Part shown: positions 18,091 to 27,273 of the stretch, piece by piece
Layout of the letters: every line of letters starts with the position of its first letter
Position numbering within the stretch: position 1 is the first letter of the stretch
Assembly (NCBI RefSeq): GCF_900108395.1
Contig: NZ_FNXE01000017.1
Coordinates: forward strand, 1 to 54,025
DNA length: 54,025 bases
Source: Paenimyroides marinum
GTDB lineage: Bacteria > Bacteroidota > Bacteroidia > Flavobacteriales > Flavobacteriaceae
Direction of reading: 5' to 3'
Program-made: the position numbers and the translations under genes
The notes under the pieces: model-generated
The model's database searches: none
What the model was told of the DNA's origin: nothing
What the model saw: the letters and a program-made list of their open reading frames with translations, nothing else

Positions 18091-18855
18091 CTAATTAGCT
18101 GTTTTACCCATAGCAGATAACATTCCGCCATAAACTGCATTTAAAGTTGATAAATTTGATGTTAAAGACATCATCTGTTCTTTCAATTTTAAATTGTTCT
18201 CAGCTACTTCTCTGTTAATATCTGCATTTTTAGTAGCACTTTCTAACTGCACTTTATACATAGAATTTAAAGATTCTAATTGTTGAGCTGCCTGTGCCAT
18301 TTCTTCTGCATATCTGTTTGAAGACGCAACTGTTTCAACAGTAGGAGCAATTCCTTTTGCGGCTGCTTCAAAGTTTTTAATGCTATCACGCAAACTCTCC
18401 ATTAAGTTACCGTCGATTTTTGCTTCTTTTAAAATATTATCTAATTTTTCAGACAATAAACCTCTTTCCATCGTAGGTTGTTGCACTGCAACTGCGCTTT
18501 GTGTTGAAGCTGCCGCATAAACAGGGGCTGAAGAAGTTTGTATTTGAACCGGTTGTGATCCGCCAACAGCTGTTGTAGCTACCGTACCGGTTACGCCAAC
18601 ATTACCTGCTACTTGCATAGCTCTGGGAGCTCCACCTTTTAATTCAGGGTAAACTCTTGCCCAATCTAAATCTTCTTCGTGTTCAAAAGCTGAAATCGCG
18701 AATATAATTGCTTCTACTAATAACCCAACGGTTAGCATATTGTTACCATTTAAAGGTCCAAACTCCATGTGCGTAATTTTAAATAATGCACCAATGATTA
18801 CTACCGATGCTCCCATTCCGTAGCAGAATGTCATTACTTTTTTAGGTATAGCCAT
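18091..18855 (-). CDS. gldL: Gliding motility / T9SS motor protein GldL (PorL)
   Basis: Inner-membrane stator-like partner of GldM in the T9SS motor. Two transmembrane helices lie at about residues 10-28 and 38-57. The polar residues reported as important in F. johnsoniae GldL (Lys27, His30, Glu49, Glu59) are found here at positions 26, 29, 48 and 58, a constant offset of one. The cytoplasmic part contains an Ala/Val/Thr/Gln-rich low-complexity stretch (about 80-130) and a C-terminal coiled coil (about 150-235). At 254 residues it is longer than the roughly 215-residue F. johnsoniae protein, probably because of that linker. Confidence 0.95.
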   Translation of the reverse strand: MAIPKKVMTFCYGMGASVVIIGALFKITHMEFGPLNGNNMLTVGLLVEAIIFAISAFEHEEDLDWARVYPELKGGAPRAMQVAGNVGVTGTVATTAVGGSQPVQIQTSSAPVYAAASTQSAVAVQQPTMERGLLSEKLDNILKEAKIDGNLMESLRDSIKNFEAAAKGIAPTVETVASSNRYAEEMAQAAQQLESLNSMYKVQLESATKNADINREVAENNLKLKEQMMSLTSNLSTLNAVYGGMLSAMGKTAN

Positions 18856-18914
18856 CTTATCTTAATATTTAATTTTTAGTTAGTTTATGTAATTATGTAA
18901 TTTTATTTGTTTTA

Positions 18915-20339
18915 TTATTTTGCATTTCTACCACTTTGTGGTGCTTTTGCTTCGTTTAACAATCCCGGTCCTGGTGCTGAAACCACTGTTCTGAATCCGA
19001 TGTAACAACGAGCTGAGTCTGCTACTTCTTTATCTCGTGTTGCCACTTGCAAGAAGTAATGTGGATCTCTCCAAGAACCTCCACGAACAACTCTTAACGG
19101 ATTTGATGCTGTGGTTCTGTCTTTAGGTTTTAAACCAGCCTGCATAATGTACGTTGATTCATCATAAGGTGTATCCGTCCATTCTGCAACGTTACCAGCC
19201 ATGTTATATAAGTTGTAACCGTTTGGTTTGTAAGAACGTGCTTCTGCTGTATATAAAGCTCCATCTATTGCATAGTCCCCTCTGTCTGGTTTAAAGTTTG
19301 CCAGGAAACAAGCTTTTTCATCTGTAGTATAAGGTCCACCCCAAGGATACATTGCGTTTTTAAGACCGCCACGAGCTGCATATTCCCATTCTGATTCACT
19401 CGGAACGCGGTATTCATATAAGCTATGGTTCATCTTGCGGTCAGCGTGGTATGCTTTTTTATATAATGTTCTCCAAGCGGCGAAAGCTTTAGCCTGGTGC
19501 TGTGTTACTCCTACCACCGGATATTCGCCATAGGCTTCGTGCCAGAAATATTCTTTAAACATGGGTTCGTTATAAGAATAATTGAAATTTTTAACCCAGG
19601 TGGTTGTATCAGGATAAACATTTACAATTTCTGTTTTTAAATATTTTGCCTGACGGTTTCTAACATCGTTAGAATCATCATTTACATATGCTCTTTCGTC
19701 CCACCATGAATATTTAAAGTTCAATTTATTAACATCGAAACTTACCATACCGTTAATGTTTTGGTTTGCCGGAATGTATAATGAATCCATAACCTCTACA
19801 TAATATTCATCCGGGTAACGACGCGGATCGGTAATTAATCGTACTTTTTTATTTAAACGACGACCGGCATATTCGTCATCATCCATTGCCATACTGTAAT
19901 AGTTATCGTACATATAACGGTCATAAGCACTTTGATTTTGATTTAAAGAAGGATCTTCAACTTCTTGAAATGCAAACGCTCCAATTCCTCCTGCTGTTTG
20001 ATCCATTCCCATATCATCTGCCATAATCGCTAAACGGGTTCTTATGATAGAATCCTTGACAAACTCAACAAACTTGCGGTACTGGTTGTTTGTAACTTCC
20101 GTTTCATCCATATACATAGAACCAATAGTAACTTCGCGCGTTGGTGCATCTTGTGCTCCAAGTAAATCTTCGTGAGTTTTACCCATTGTAAAAGATCCAC
20201 CCGGAATAAAAGCCATTCCCTGTGGCTTTTCGGTAATCCAGCGTTTCCCTTGTACTCCATCTAGTAGCTCTCCTCTGTCTCCAGAACCACAACTGAACAA
20301 TAACGAGACAACCGCAGAAAGTGTAATGAACTTCTTCAT
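18915..20339 (-). CDS. gldK: Gliding motility / T9SS lipoprotein GldK (PorK)
   Basis: A 474-residue lipoprotein forming the periplasmic ring of the T9SS with GldN. The lipobox is LLFSC with Cys17. The mature part has the formylglycine-generating-enzyme (SUMF1) fold: MAFIPGGSFTMGKTHEDL, MYMDETEVTNNQYRKFVEFV, YRVPSESEWEYAARGG, YNMAGNVAEWT and VVRGGSWRDPHYF. In GldK this fold is structural; no catalytic role is known. First gene of the gldKLMN operon, with a TAGGTTTA box and a TTG element 20 nt further upstream. Confidence 0.96.
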   Translation of the reverse strand: MKKFITLSAVVSLLFSCGSGDRGELLDGVQGKRWITEKPQGMAFIPGGSFTMGKTHEDLLGAQDAPTREVTIGSMYMDETEVTNNQYRKFVEFVKDSIIRTRLAIMADDMGMDQTAGGIGAFAFQEVEDPSLNQNQSAYDRYMYDNYYSMAMDDDEYAGRRLNKKVRLITDPRRYPDEYYVEVMDSLYIPANQNINGMVSFDVNKLNFKYSWWDERAYVNDDSNDVRNRQAKYLKTEIVNVYPDTTTWVKNFNYSYNEPMFKEYFWHEAYGEYPVVGVTQHQAKAFAAWRTLYKKAYHADRKMNHSLYEYRVPSESEWEYAARGGLKNAMYPWGGPYTTDEKACFLANFKPDRGDYAIDGALYTAEARSYKPNGYNLYNMAGNVAEWTDTPYDESTYIMQAGLKPKDRTTASNPLRVVRGGSWRDPHYFLQVATRDKEVADSARCYIGFRTVVSAPGPGLLNEAKAPQSGRNAK

Positions 20340-20378
20340 ATATTAATTGGGGTTTTATTTTAAAAATTATTCAAAGCG

Positions 20379-20409
20379 TAAACCTATTTAATTATTTTTA
20401 AATATACAA
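20379..20409 (-). promoter_or_regulatory. Candidate promoter of gldKLMN
   Basis: The minus strand has TTG (20409-20407), a 20-nt spacer, and TAGGTTTA (20386-20379), close to the Bacteroidetes TTG-N19-23-TAnnTTTG form with one mismatch. It lies about 40 nt before the gldK start codon. Confidence 0.4.
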
Positions 20410-20464
20410 CGAAATCTTAAAAAAAAATTTAATTTATATTTAACAATTATATTTATTTGCGTTA

Positions 20465-21601
20465 TCAACCTAACAATTTTTTATTTGCACGCCACCATCT
20501 GTCGGGCACAATATTTTCTAAAGACTGCTTGTAATCATCATAACTACAAGGAAATAACATTTTACGGTTACTGTCTTCCAGACTGTTTATTTCGATCCAC
20601 CAGCGTTCAGAAACATCGCTTTTAAAGAAAACAAGTTCCTGTTCTTCTAATGGAACAATATATTTTAAATAGGTTGATTTGCTAATATAAGGATATTCAT
20701 TCATTCGAAAATTATATCCTTCAACAAAATACCATAAAATTTGAGTAATTAGCAAACTTTTTTGCGATATATTATCGATATTAAAAATACCAAAACTACT
20801 TACCCGATCGCTTAATCCGGCGTAACGAGCTAATACACAGATTTCTCGACCATCAAAACCATTGGGATTAAAATGTGAAAAATATCCCAAATCAGACGAT
20901 TTTACAGCATTAATATCTAAACTTACAATATCTGCATCACGTAAAACAGGCTCCGATATTTTAACATTTGAAATGATTTCGCCCAAACGATAGGCCTCAA
21001 AATACATTTTATCTATCAAATCGATTTCTTCCTGTGAATTGAAATAGGTTTGGTAACCTAACGTACTAAAATTATGCAAATTATTGGGTGCTTCCATAAT
21101 TATCCGGGTCATAAAATTTTCTGACGGATTTTCTACATCGGCAATCACATCTATTTTATTATCGATACACACCAAATTTACGTTTTGTTCCAGGGTATCG
21201 TATCCGCGATACATTCCGTACGTAATATCCTGCGAACCGCCTATGATTATTGGCAATATGTTCTGCTTGACCAAATCGGCAACCAGCATTTTTACGGCAA
21301 CATACGTATCTTCGATAGATTCTCCGGCTTCGATTGTACCTAAATCGACTAATTTTTTGGTCCAGTTACCCGGAAAAAGTTGGTAAAAATTTGTTCTAAA
21401 TTCATCAAAAGCAACTTTTTCTGTAATGTTTGACGAACCTCTGTTTTCTTTTACAGTGATTAGAGCCAGATCTACTTTATCCATGTGGGGAAACGAGCCT
21501 ACAGTATGCACACCAATAGTCCTGCCTAACGAATGTTTTGGCAAGGTACTGATGAATTGTTCTAATTCTGCCGATACGGGTTTTAAAATCTCGTACATCA
21601 T
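20465..21601 (-). CDS. Arginase-fold (ureohydrolase-like) protein with degenerate metal site
   Basis: A 378-residue cytosolic protein of the arginase/formiminoglutamase fold, usually annotated formimidoylglutamase. The three metal-binding signatures of the fold can be located but are altered. GGDHS has become GGSQD (about residue 118), DAHxD has become DNKID (about 147), and SxDxDxxDP has become SLDINAVKSSD (about 225), so most ligands are lost. It is therefore unlikely to be a functional manganese hydrolase (inference). It lies 6 nt after topA and directly before gldK. The start could be either of two adjacent ATGs. Confidence 0.8.
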   Translation of the reverse strand: MMYEILKPVSAELEQFISTLPKHSLGRTIGVHTVGSFPHMDKVDLALITVKENRGSSNITEKVAFDEFRTNFYQLFPGNWTKKLVDLGTIEAGESIEDTYVAVKMLVADLVKQNILPIIIGGSQDITYGMYRGYDTLEQNVNLVCIDNKIDVIADVENPSENFMTRIIMEAPNNLHNFSTLGYQTYFNSQEEIDLIDKMYFEAYRLGEIISNVKISEPVLRDADIVSLDINAVKSSDLGYFSHFNPNGFDGREICVLARYAGLSDRVSSFGIFNIDNISQKSLLITQILWYFVEGYNFRMNEYPYISKSTYLKYIVPLEEQELVFFKSDVSERWWIEINSLEDSNRKMLFPCSYDDYKQSLENIVPDRWWRANKKLLG

Positions 21602-21607
21602 CTCTAA

Positions 21608-24130
21608 TTATTTTTTTGTTGTACGTTTTGTCGTTGTGGTTTTCTTTGTGGTTTTAGACGCAGTTTTTTTTGCCGTTGTTTTTTTTGCAGGAGCTTTCTT
21701 TTCGATTAATTCTTTTATTTCATCTAATGTTAAAGCTGCGGCATCTACGTCTTTACTTAATTCGATTTTTACTTTTCCCTGTAAAATAACCGAACGCCCC
21801 CAACGTGCCTTTTCTACCCGGATACCTTCTTCTTTAAAATCGTGAATAACCTTATCCTTTTCTTTTTGAAGTTTATCTTCAATCAATTCAATAATATCAT
21901 CATTAGAAAGATGATCAAAATCGTATTTTTTATTTACGTTGATAAACATATTATTCCATTTAATAAACGGACCAAAACGCCCCACGCCTTTTTGAACCGG
22001 CAACCCTTGATATTCTGCAATTGGTGCATCGGCTTTTTGTTTTTGCTGAATTAATTCTATGGCACGCTCTAAAGTTACATCTAACGGATCTTCGCCTTTT
22101 GCCAACGACACGAACATTTCTGCATAACGTACATACGGACCAAAACGACCGTTGTTTACTTCGACCGTTTCACCCTGATACTCACCTAATGTTTTAGGCA
22201 GCAGGAACAATGATAAGGCTTCATCCAGCGAAATGGTTCCTATATTTTGCGTAGGATTTAAACTTGCGAATTGCTTTTCTTCGTCTTCGGCACCGCCAAT
22301 TTGTGCCATGGGTCCAAATTTACCTAAACGAACCGATACCGGCTTTCCCGTTTTGGGATCTGTCCCCAATATACGCTCGCCCGATTCGCGTTCGGCATTT
22401 TTCTCTACGTCAACCACATTTGGATGGAAATGACTGTAAAATTCATTCATCATTTTTGTCCAGTCTAAATTTCCTTCGGCAATTTCGTCAAAACTTTCTT
22501 CTACTCTTGCCGTAAAATTGTAATCTAAAATGGTAGCGAAATTCTTCACCAAGAAATCGGTGACAATGTTTCCAATGTCTGTTGGAATTAATTTTCCTTT
22601 ATCGGCACCTACTTTTTCTATTTGTGTAGCTGTAGAAATTTTATCGTTTACCAAATTCAACACCTGATAATTGCGTTCGGTTCCTTCGGCGGTACCTTTT
22701 TCTACATAGTTTCTTGCAATAATGGTAGAAATAGTTGGTGCATACGTTGAAGGGCGACCAATACCTAACTCTTCTAACTTTTTAACCAAAGCAGCTTCGG
22801 TATATCGGGCAGGCGGACGTGAAAAACGCTGTGTTGCCGTAATGCTGTTATTCAGTAATTGTTCATTTACTTTCATTGCAGGCAACAATCCTTCTTGTTC
22901 TTCTTCCTCGTCATCGTGCCCTTCTAAATATATTTTTAAAAATCCTTCAAACAACAACACCTCACCGGTTGCCATAAAATGCTCGTTGTGTTTATCGGCA
23001 ACAATGGTAACATTGGTGCGTTCTAATTGCGCTTCGCTCATTTGTGAGGCAATGGTACGTTTCCAGATCAATTCATATAAACGTGCCTGATCACGGTCTA
23101 TATTTACCGTGTGACGTGACATATCTGTGGGACGGATCGCTTCGTGGGCTTCCTGTGCTCCTTTTGCTTTTGTAGAAAAATTGCGGGGCTTACTGAATTC
23201 TTTTCCGTAATAGTTTACAATCTCGGTTTCAGCCGCCTTAATGGCATCTTGCGACAAGTTTACACTATCGGTTCTCATATACGTAATCAATCCGTTTTCG
23301 TATAAACGCTGTGCCAACATCATGGTTTGTGAAACCGAATAATACAGTTTACGCGATGCTTCTTGTTGCAAAGTTGATGTGGTGAACGGCGCTGCCGGAG
23401 ATTTTTTTGCAGGTTTGGTTTCTAAATCGGAAACTTTAAATTGTGCACCGATATTTTTTTCGAGAAACGATTGTGCTTCTTCCTGTGTCTTGAAATTTTT
23501 TGGCAATCTGGCTTTAAACGATTTGTCGTTGGCTGCAACAAATTCAGCAGAAATACTAAATGATGATTCGGTTTTAAAATTATCGATCTCTCGTTCGCGT
23601 TCTACAATTAAACGGACAGAAACCGACTGCACACGTCCGGCAGAAAGACCTGCCCGAACTTTTTTCCACAACACCGGCGACAGTTCGTAACCAACTAAAC
23701 GGTCTAAAACACGGCGTGCCTGTTGTGCGTTTACTAAATTATAATCGATTCCCCTTGGGTTTTCAATTGCTTTTTGAATGGCTGTTTTCGTAATTTCGTG
23801 AAAAACAATACGTTTGGTATTATCTTGTTTTAATTTTAATTCTTCTGCCAAATGCCATGCAATAGCTTCTCCTTCACGGTCTTCATCGGAAGCCAGCCAA
23901 ACCATTTCGGCTTTCTTTGCTAAGTCTTTAAGCTTTTTTACTACGGCTTTTTTATCGGCAGAAACCTCATATTTAGGTTTAAAATTATTTGCTACATCCA
24001 CGCCTATTTCCTTGGCGGGAATATCGGCAATATGTCCAAAACTTGATTCTACCTGATATTCTTTTCCTAAAAACTTTTCTATTGTTTTTGCCTTTGCTGG
24101 CGACTCTACGATCACTAAATTCTTTGCCAT
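21608..24130 (-). CDS. topA: DNA topoisomerase I
   Basis: Type IA topoisomerase (840 residues) that relaxes negative supercoils. The TOPRIM domain starts VIVESPAKAKTIEKFLG, with Glu9 and the acidic SDEDREGEAI (81-90). The catalytic tyrosine is Tyr284 in LITYMRTDSVNLS. The C-terminal region has several topoisomerase C-terminal repeats of the NNGRFGPYVRY type and no cysteine-rich zinc ribbons. It ends in a Lys/Thr-rich basic tail (last 27 residues) that probably binds DNA non-specifically. A TACTTTTG promoter box lies just upstream. It may be co-transcribed with the arginase-fold gene 6 nt downstream. Confidence 0.97.
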   Translation of the reverse strand: MAKNLVIVESPAKAKTIEKFLGKEYQVESSFGHIADIPAKEIGVDVANNFKPKYEVSADKKAVVKKLKDLAKKAEMVWLASDEDREGEAIAWHLAEELKLKQDNTKRIVFHEITKTAIQKAIENPRGIDYNLVNAQQARRVLDRLVGYELSPVLWKKVRAGLSAGRVQSVSVRLIVEREREIDNFKTESSFSISAEFVAANDKSFKARLPKNFKTQEEAQSFLEKNIGAQFKVSDLETKPAKKSPAAPFTTSTLQQEASRKLYYSVSQTMMLAQRLYENGLITYMRTDSVNLSQDAIKAAETEIVNYYGKEFSKPRNFSTKAKGAQEAHEAIRPTDMSRHTVNIDRDQARLYELIWKRTIASQMSEAQLERTNVTIVADKHNEHFMATGEVLLFEGFLKIYLEGHDDEEEEQEGLLPAMKVNEQLLNNSITATQRFSRPPARYTEAALVKKLEELGIGRPSTYAPTISTIIARNYVEKGTAEGTERNYQVLNLVNDKISTATQIEKVGADKGKLIPTDIGNIVTDFLVKNFATILDYNFTARVEESFDEIAEGNLDWTKMMNEFYSHFHPNVVDVEKNAERESGERILGTDPKTGKPVSVRLGKFGPMAQIGGAEDEEKQFASLNPTQNIGTISLDEALSLFLLPKTLGEYQGETVEVNNGRFGPYVRYAEMFVSLAKGEDPLDVTLERAIELIQQKQKADAPIAEYQGLPVQKGVGRFGPFIKWNNMFINVNKKYDFDHLSNDDIIELIEDKLQKEKDKVIHDFKEEGIRVEKARWGRSVILQGKVKIELSKDVDAAALTLDEIKELIEKKAPAKKTTAKKTASKTTKKTTTTKRTTKK

Positions 24131-24148
24131 TATGTTTTAATTTGATAG

Positions 24149-24156
24149 CAAAAGTA
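24149..24156 (-). promoter_or_regulatory. -7 box for topA
   Basis: The minus strand reads TACTTTTG followed by C, matching TAnnTTTGC, 18 nt before the topA start codon. Confidence 0.55.
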
Positions 24157-24192
24157 TAGGATTTTTTTAAAAAAAGCTTTTTTTGATTTTTT

Positions 24193-25122
24193 TTAATTGT
24201 ATTGTTTTACATTTTTAGACAGAATTTGTTTCACTGTTTGCACCATTTTTTCGGGTTCGATAATTTTAATTTGATGGTTATGAGCTAAAAGTTCAGATAC
24301 CAGCTCCATGGTCGGAATTACCTGCAAACTAATAATTGTTTTACCATTTTCTATTTCGGTTTTTTGCGATGGATGAATAGGCAATGTGCTGAAATATTTA
24401 CCGTATTCGACAGATGTTTCAATTTTAACAGTTGTTTTTTCTGAAAAACCCTCAAGCGGTTTGGTGGTTATACCTATATAATCGTTAAAATGTTTTTGAA
24501 CATCAACAACGTCTTTCAAAACAAACTCCGTTGTTGCCTCGCAATGATTGATTCTGTCTAATGCAAAGGTTTTCAATACGTTTATTTTGGCGCCGTTCTT
24601 AATCTCAAACCCAACCACATACCAGCGATTTTTACTTTCTTTCAAGGCTAAAGGCATCAGTTTGCGGTAATCAGCCTTATATTGGTCAAATTTCTGATAA
24701 TTAAATTCTAAATGCTTTTTTAGGCAGATAGCTTCTTTTATAGTATTGTAATTATCTAATCCGGTGCCTTTTCTTTTGTCGATAAAAATAAAATCCTGAT
24801 TTGAAACATCCTGCGCAATGTTCAGCATCTTTAAACTTTCCATGGTAAACAAATGACTGTTTTTTGATTCTTCGGCCAAGGATTCGTTATGCAAAAGGTA
24901 TTTTTTTCTTTTTTTATCGAAGATGATTTTTATCTTCAACGAGGACTGAATATCCTTAATATCTCTTTGAAAAGTCCGCAAAGAAATACTGTGATTTTCG
25001 TCGACAAATGTACTTTTTAGTTTGCTGTTCAACTCGTTAAAAGTTAATCCGGTTTCACCCATTGTTTGAAAAAGTTCCACAATGCGCGTTAACCTGCTGA
25101 TTAAATTGTGTTTTGTTGCCAT
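24193..25122 (-). CDS. WYL-domain transcriptional regulator (YafY-like)
   Basis: A 309-residue cytosolic DNA-binding protein. The N-terminal winged helix (about 1-75) has LISRLTRIVELFQTMGETGL and the recognition-helix region SISLRTFQRDIKDIQSSL. The middle and C-terminal part is a WYL domain: YRKLMPLALKESKNRWYVVGF with the characteristic R-WYVVG run, then KTFALDRINHCE. WYL domains bind nucleic acids or small nucleotide ligands and frequently control DNA-damage or phage-defence genes. It begins 5 nt after the SLOG-like gene, which strongly suggests one transcript and a linked function. Confidence 0.9.
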   Translation of the reverse strand: MATKHNLISRLTRIVELFQTMGETGLTFNELNSKLKSTFVDENHSISLRTFQRDIKDIQSSLKIKIIFDKKRKKYLLHNESLAEESKNSHLFTMESLKMLNIAQDVSNQDFIFIDKRKGTGLDNYNTIKEAICLKKHLEFNYQKFDQYKADYRKLMPLALKESKNRWYVVGFEIKNGAKINVLKTFALDRINHCEATTEFVLKDVVDVQKHFNDYIGITTKPLEGFSEKTTVKIETSVEYGKYFSTLPIHPSQKTEIENGKTIISLQVIPTMELVSELLAHNHQIKIIEPEKMVQTVKQILSKNVKQYN

Positions 25123-25127
25123 AAAAT

Positions 25128-25688
25128 TTATCCAAAAGTGTTTTTAAATAATTGTTCAATGGCATCCATTCCAAAAAAATTGATGTTTCTGGTGCCAATT
25201 CCGGTAAAGTTTAAAGATGTAATTTTTGGTGGTGTTTTTAAAATGCAGAAATCGCCAAAATAATAATCGTAATAAAACCATTGCAATTGTTCCTGATCAT
25301 ATACAAAAACATTTTTTTGTGCATCAACCGCCATTTGAATTGCCCAGGCAGTTCCGCCTTTTACTACCAATTTTTCATTTTGCTTTTTTAAGGTGGAAAC
25401 CGCAAAAACCTCATCGGCATATTTTACCTGAAACCAGTTGCGTGCCAACAATTTTAAATACGAATGAATACGTGAACGCTTCAGAACTTCATTGGCTTTG
25501 TAAACATTTTTAATGCCTTCGTTAAATTCATTTTCGTTGAGTTCATATTTATTTTCAGATTGGTGAAAACGCGTTTTATAAGAATACGCCACCACATTGA
25601 TATGGTATCGCTTTGAAAAAAATTCAAAACAAGCATCGGCACCTTCGGCACCACCAGAATGACACGTATATTTGTTTATTGGTTTCAT
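25128..25688 (-). CDS. SLOG-like Rossmann-fold protein
   Basis: A 186-residue cytosolic protein from the ATG at 25688 (the frame extends to a TTG at 25703, but that lies against a promoter-like TATCTTTA). The N-terminus KYTCHSGGAEGADACFE has the glycine-rich loop typical of SLOG/LOG-type nucleotide-binding folds, and VVKGGTAWAIQMAVD is the matching second GGT motif. The C-terminus has LNFTGIGTRNINFFGMDAI. SLOG domains bind or process nucleotide derivatives, and some act as sensors in anti-phage systems. It is followed after 5 nt by the WYL regulator. The exact subfamily and ligand are unknown. Confidence 0.7.
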   Translation of the reverse strand: MKPINKYTCHSGGAEGADACFEFFSKRYHINVVAYSYKTRFHQSENKYELNENEFNEGIKNVYKANEVLKRSRIHSYLKLLARNWFQVKYADEVFAVSTLKKQNEKLVVKGGTAWAIQMAVDAQKNVFVYDQEQLQWFYYDYYFGDFCILKTPPKITSLNFTGIGTRNINFFGMDAIEQLFKNTFG

Positions 25689-25757
25689 ACCGTAAAGATA
25701 CAATTAAGCAGCGACATTATACGTCGTATTAAAATTATCTAAAAATCATCTGCCATC

Positions 25758-25789
25758 TTGTCATAAAATTAATATAAATCATATCTTTG
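25758..25789 (+). promoter_or_regulatory. Promoter of miaB
   Basis: TTG (25758-25760), a 21-nt spacer and TATCTTTG followed by C (25782-25789) give a full match to the Bacteroidetes -33/-7 promoter, 29 nt before the miaB ATG. Confidence 0.75.
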
Positions 25790-25818
25790 CATATTGATTA
25801 GTACACGATTGTGATTTT

Positions 25819-27264
25819 ATGGAAAAGGTAATAGAAGAACAAAAACAAGGCACAAGCCTGGTTTTAGATCAGCGAAAAGATAATACCAAAAAATTATTTA
25901 TAGAAAGCTATGGTTGTCAGATGAATTTTTCAGACAGCGAAATTGTAGCGTCTATTTTAGCCAACGAAGGTTATAATACAACCCAAAATTTAGAAGAAGC
26001 CGATTTGGTTTTAGTGAACACCTGTTCGATCCGCGACAAAGCCGAACAAACCGTTCGCAAACGCTTAGAACAATACAATGCCGTAAAAAAGATTAATCCG
26101 GTAATGAAAGTAGGGGTTTTAGGCTGTATGGCAGAACGTTTAAAAAGCAAATTTCTGGAAGAAGAAAAAATTGTGGATATGGTTGTAGGTCCTGATGCTT
26201 ACAAAGACATTCCCAATTTGTTGAAAGACGTAAACGACGGACGTGATGCGATTAATGTAATTCTTTCAAAAGAAGAAACCTATGGCGATATTTCCCCGGT
26301 ACGTTTAAACAGTAATGGTGTTACCGCTTTTGTGTCAATTACCCGTGGATGCGACAACATGTGTACGTTCTGTGTGGTTCCTTTCACACGTGGTCGTGAG
26401 CGTTCGCGTGAGCCGCAAAGTATCATGGAAGAAATAAAGGACCTGTACAAACGTGGCTTTAAAGAAATTACGCTTTTGGGTCAAAATGTAGATTCGTATT
26501 TGTGGTACGGTGGCGGATTGAAAAAGGATTACGATAAAGCAACCGATATGCAGAAAGCAACCGCAGTGGATTTTGCCCAATTATTAGATATGTGTGCAAC
26601 GGCTTATCCAAAAATGCGTTTCCGATTTTCAACGTCAAACCCACAGGATATGCACGAAGAGGTAATTCACGTAATGGCAAAACATCACAACATCTGCAAA
26701 TACATTCACTTACCGGTACAGTCAGGTTCAACCCGTATTTTAAAGGAGATGAACCGTCAGCACACACGCGAAGAATACATCGCTTTGGTAGATACTATTT
26801 ATAGAATCATTCCGGAAATTTCGCTATCGCAGGATATGATTGCAGGTTTCCCAACCGAAACAGAAGAAGACCATCAGGATACCCTATCGTTAATGGAACA
26901 TGTTCGTTACGATTTTGGTTATATGTTTGCCTATTCTGAACGTCCGGGAACGTTAGCTGCCCGAAAAATGGAAGATGATGTACCGGAACCAGTAAAAAAA
27001 CGACGTTTACAGGAAATTGTTGACTTACAACAACGCATTGCAATGGAACGTACCAAACGTTTTGTTGGCGATACCGTTGAAGTATTGATCGAAAAAACAT
27101 CAAAACGATCTGATGAACACTGGTCGGGAAGGAACTCGCAAAACACCACTGTAGTTTTTCCTAAAGAAACGTATAAAGTAGGTGATTTTGTATTGGTTAA
27201 AGTAACCGATTGTACGTCGGCAACATTAATTGGCGAAGCTGTGGGATATAGCGAAATGCAGTAA
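25819..27264 (+). CDS. miaB: tRNA-2-methylthio-N6-dimethylallyladenosine synthase MiaB
   Basis: Radical-SAM methylthiotransferase that adds the methylthio group to i6A37 of tRNA. The N-terminal domain carries the auxiliary cluster cysteines Cys33 (ESYGCQMN), Cys69 (VNTCSIRD) and Cys103 (LGCMAER). The radical-SAM motif is RGCDNMCTFC with Cys178, Cys182 and Cys185. A C-terminal TRAM domain (about 410-481) binds tRNA. The 481-residue length is slightly above the usual 440-475, with a short insertion after VDSYLWYGGG as seen in Bacteroidetes. First gene of the conserved miaB - sigma-54 activator - lptE - secG - groESL run. Confidence 0.96.
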   Translation: MEKVIEEQKQGTSLVLDQRKDNTKKLFIESYGCQMNFSDSEIVASILANEGYNTTQNLEEADLVLVNTCSIRDKAEQTVRKRLEQYNAVKKINPVMKVGVLGCMAERLKSKFLEEEKIVDMVVGPDAYKDIPNLLKDVNDGRDAINVILSKEETYGDISPVRLNSNGVTAFVSITRGCDNMCTFCVVPFTRGRERSREPQSIMEEIKDLYKRGFKEITLLGQNVDSYLWYGGGLKKDYDKATDMQKATAVDFAQLLDMCATAYPKMRFRFSTSNPQDMHEEVIHVMAKHHNICKYIHLPVQSGSTRILKEMNRQHTREEYIALVDTIYRIIPEISLSQDMIAGFPTETEEDHQDTLSLMEHVRYDFGYMFAYSERPGTLAARKMEDDVPEPVKKRRLQEIVDLQQRIAMERTKRFVGDTVEVLIEKTSKRSDEHWSGRNSQNTTVVFPKETYKVGDFVLVKVTDCTSATLIGEAVGYSEMQ

Positions 27265-27273
27265 TTTTAAAGC

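Noticed and set aside
24165..24190. A/T-only palindrome (AAAAAAAGCTTTTTTT) as terminator after the WYL gene
   Set aside because: The stem has a single GC pair region and simple A/T runs; such structures arise by chance in this AT-rich DNA, so it was not listed.
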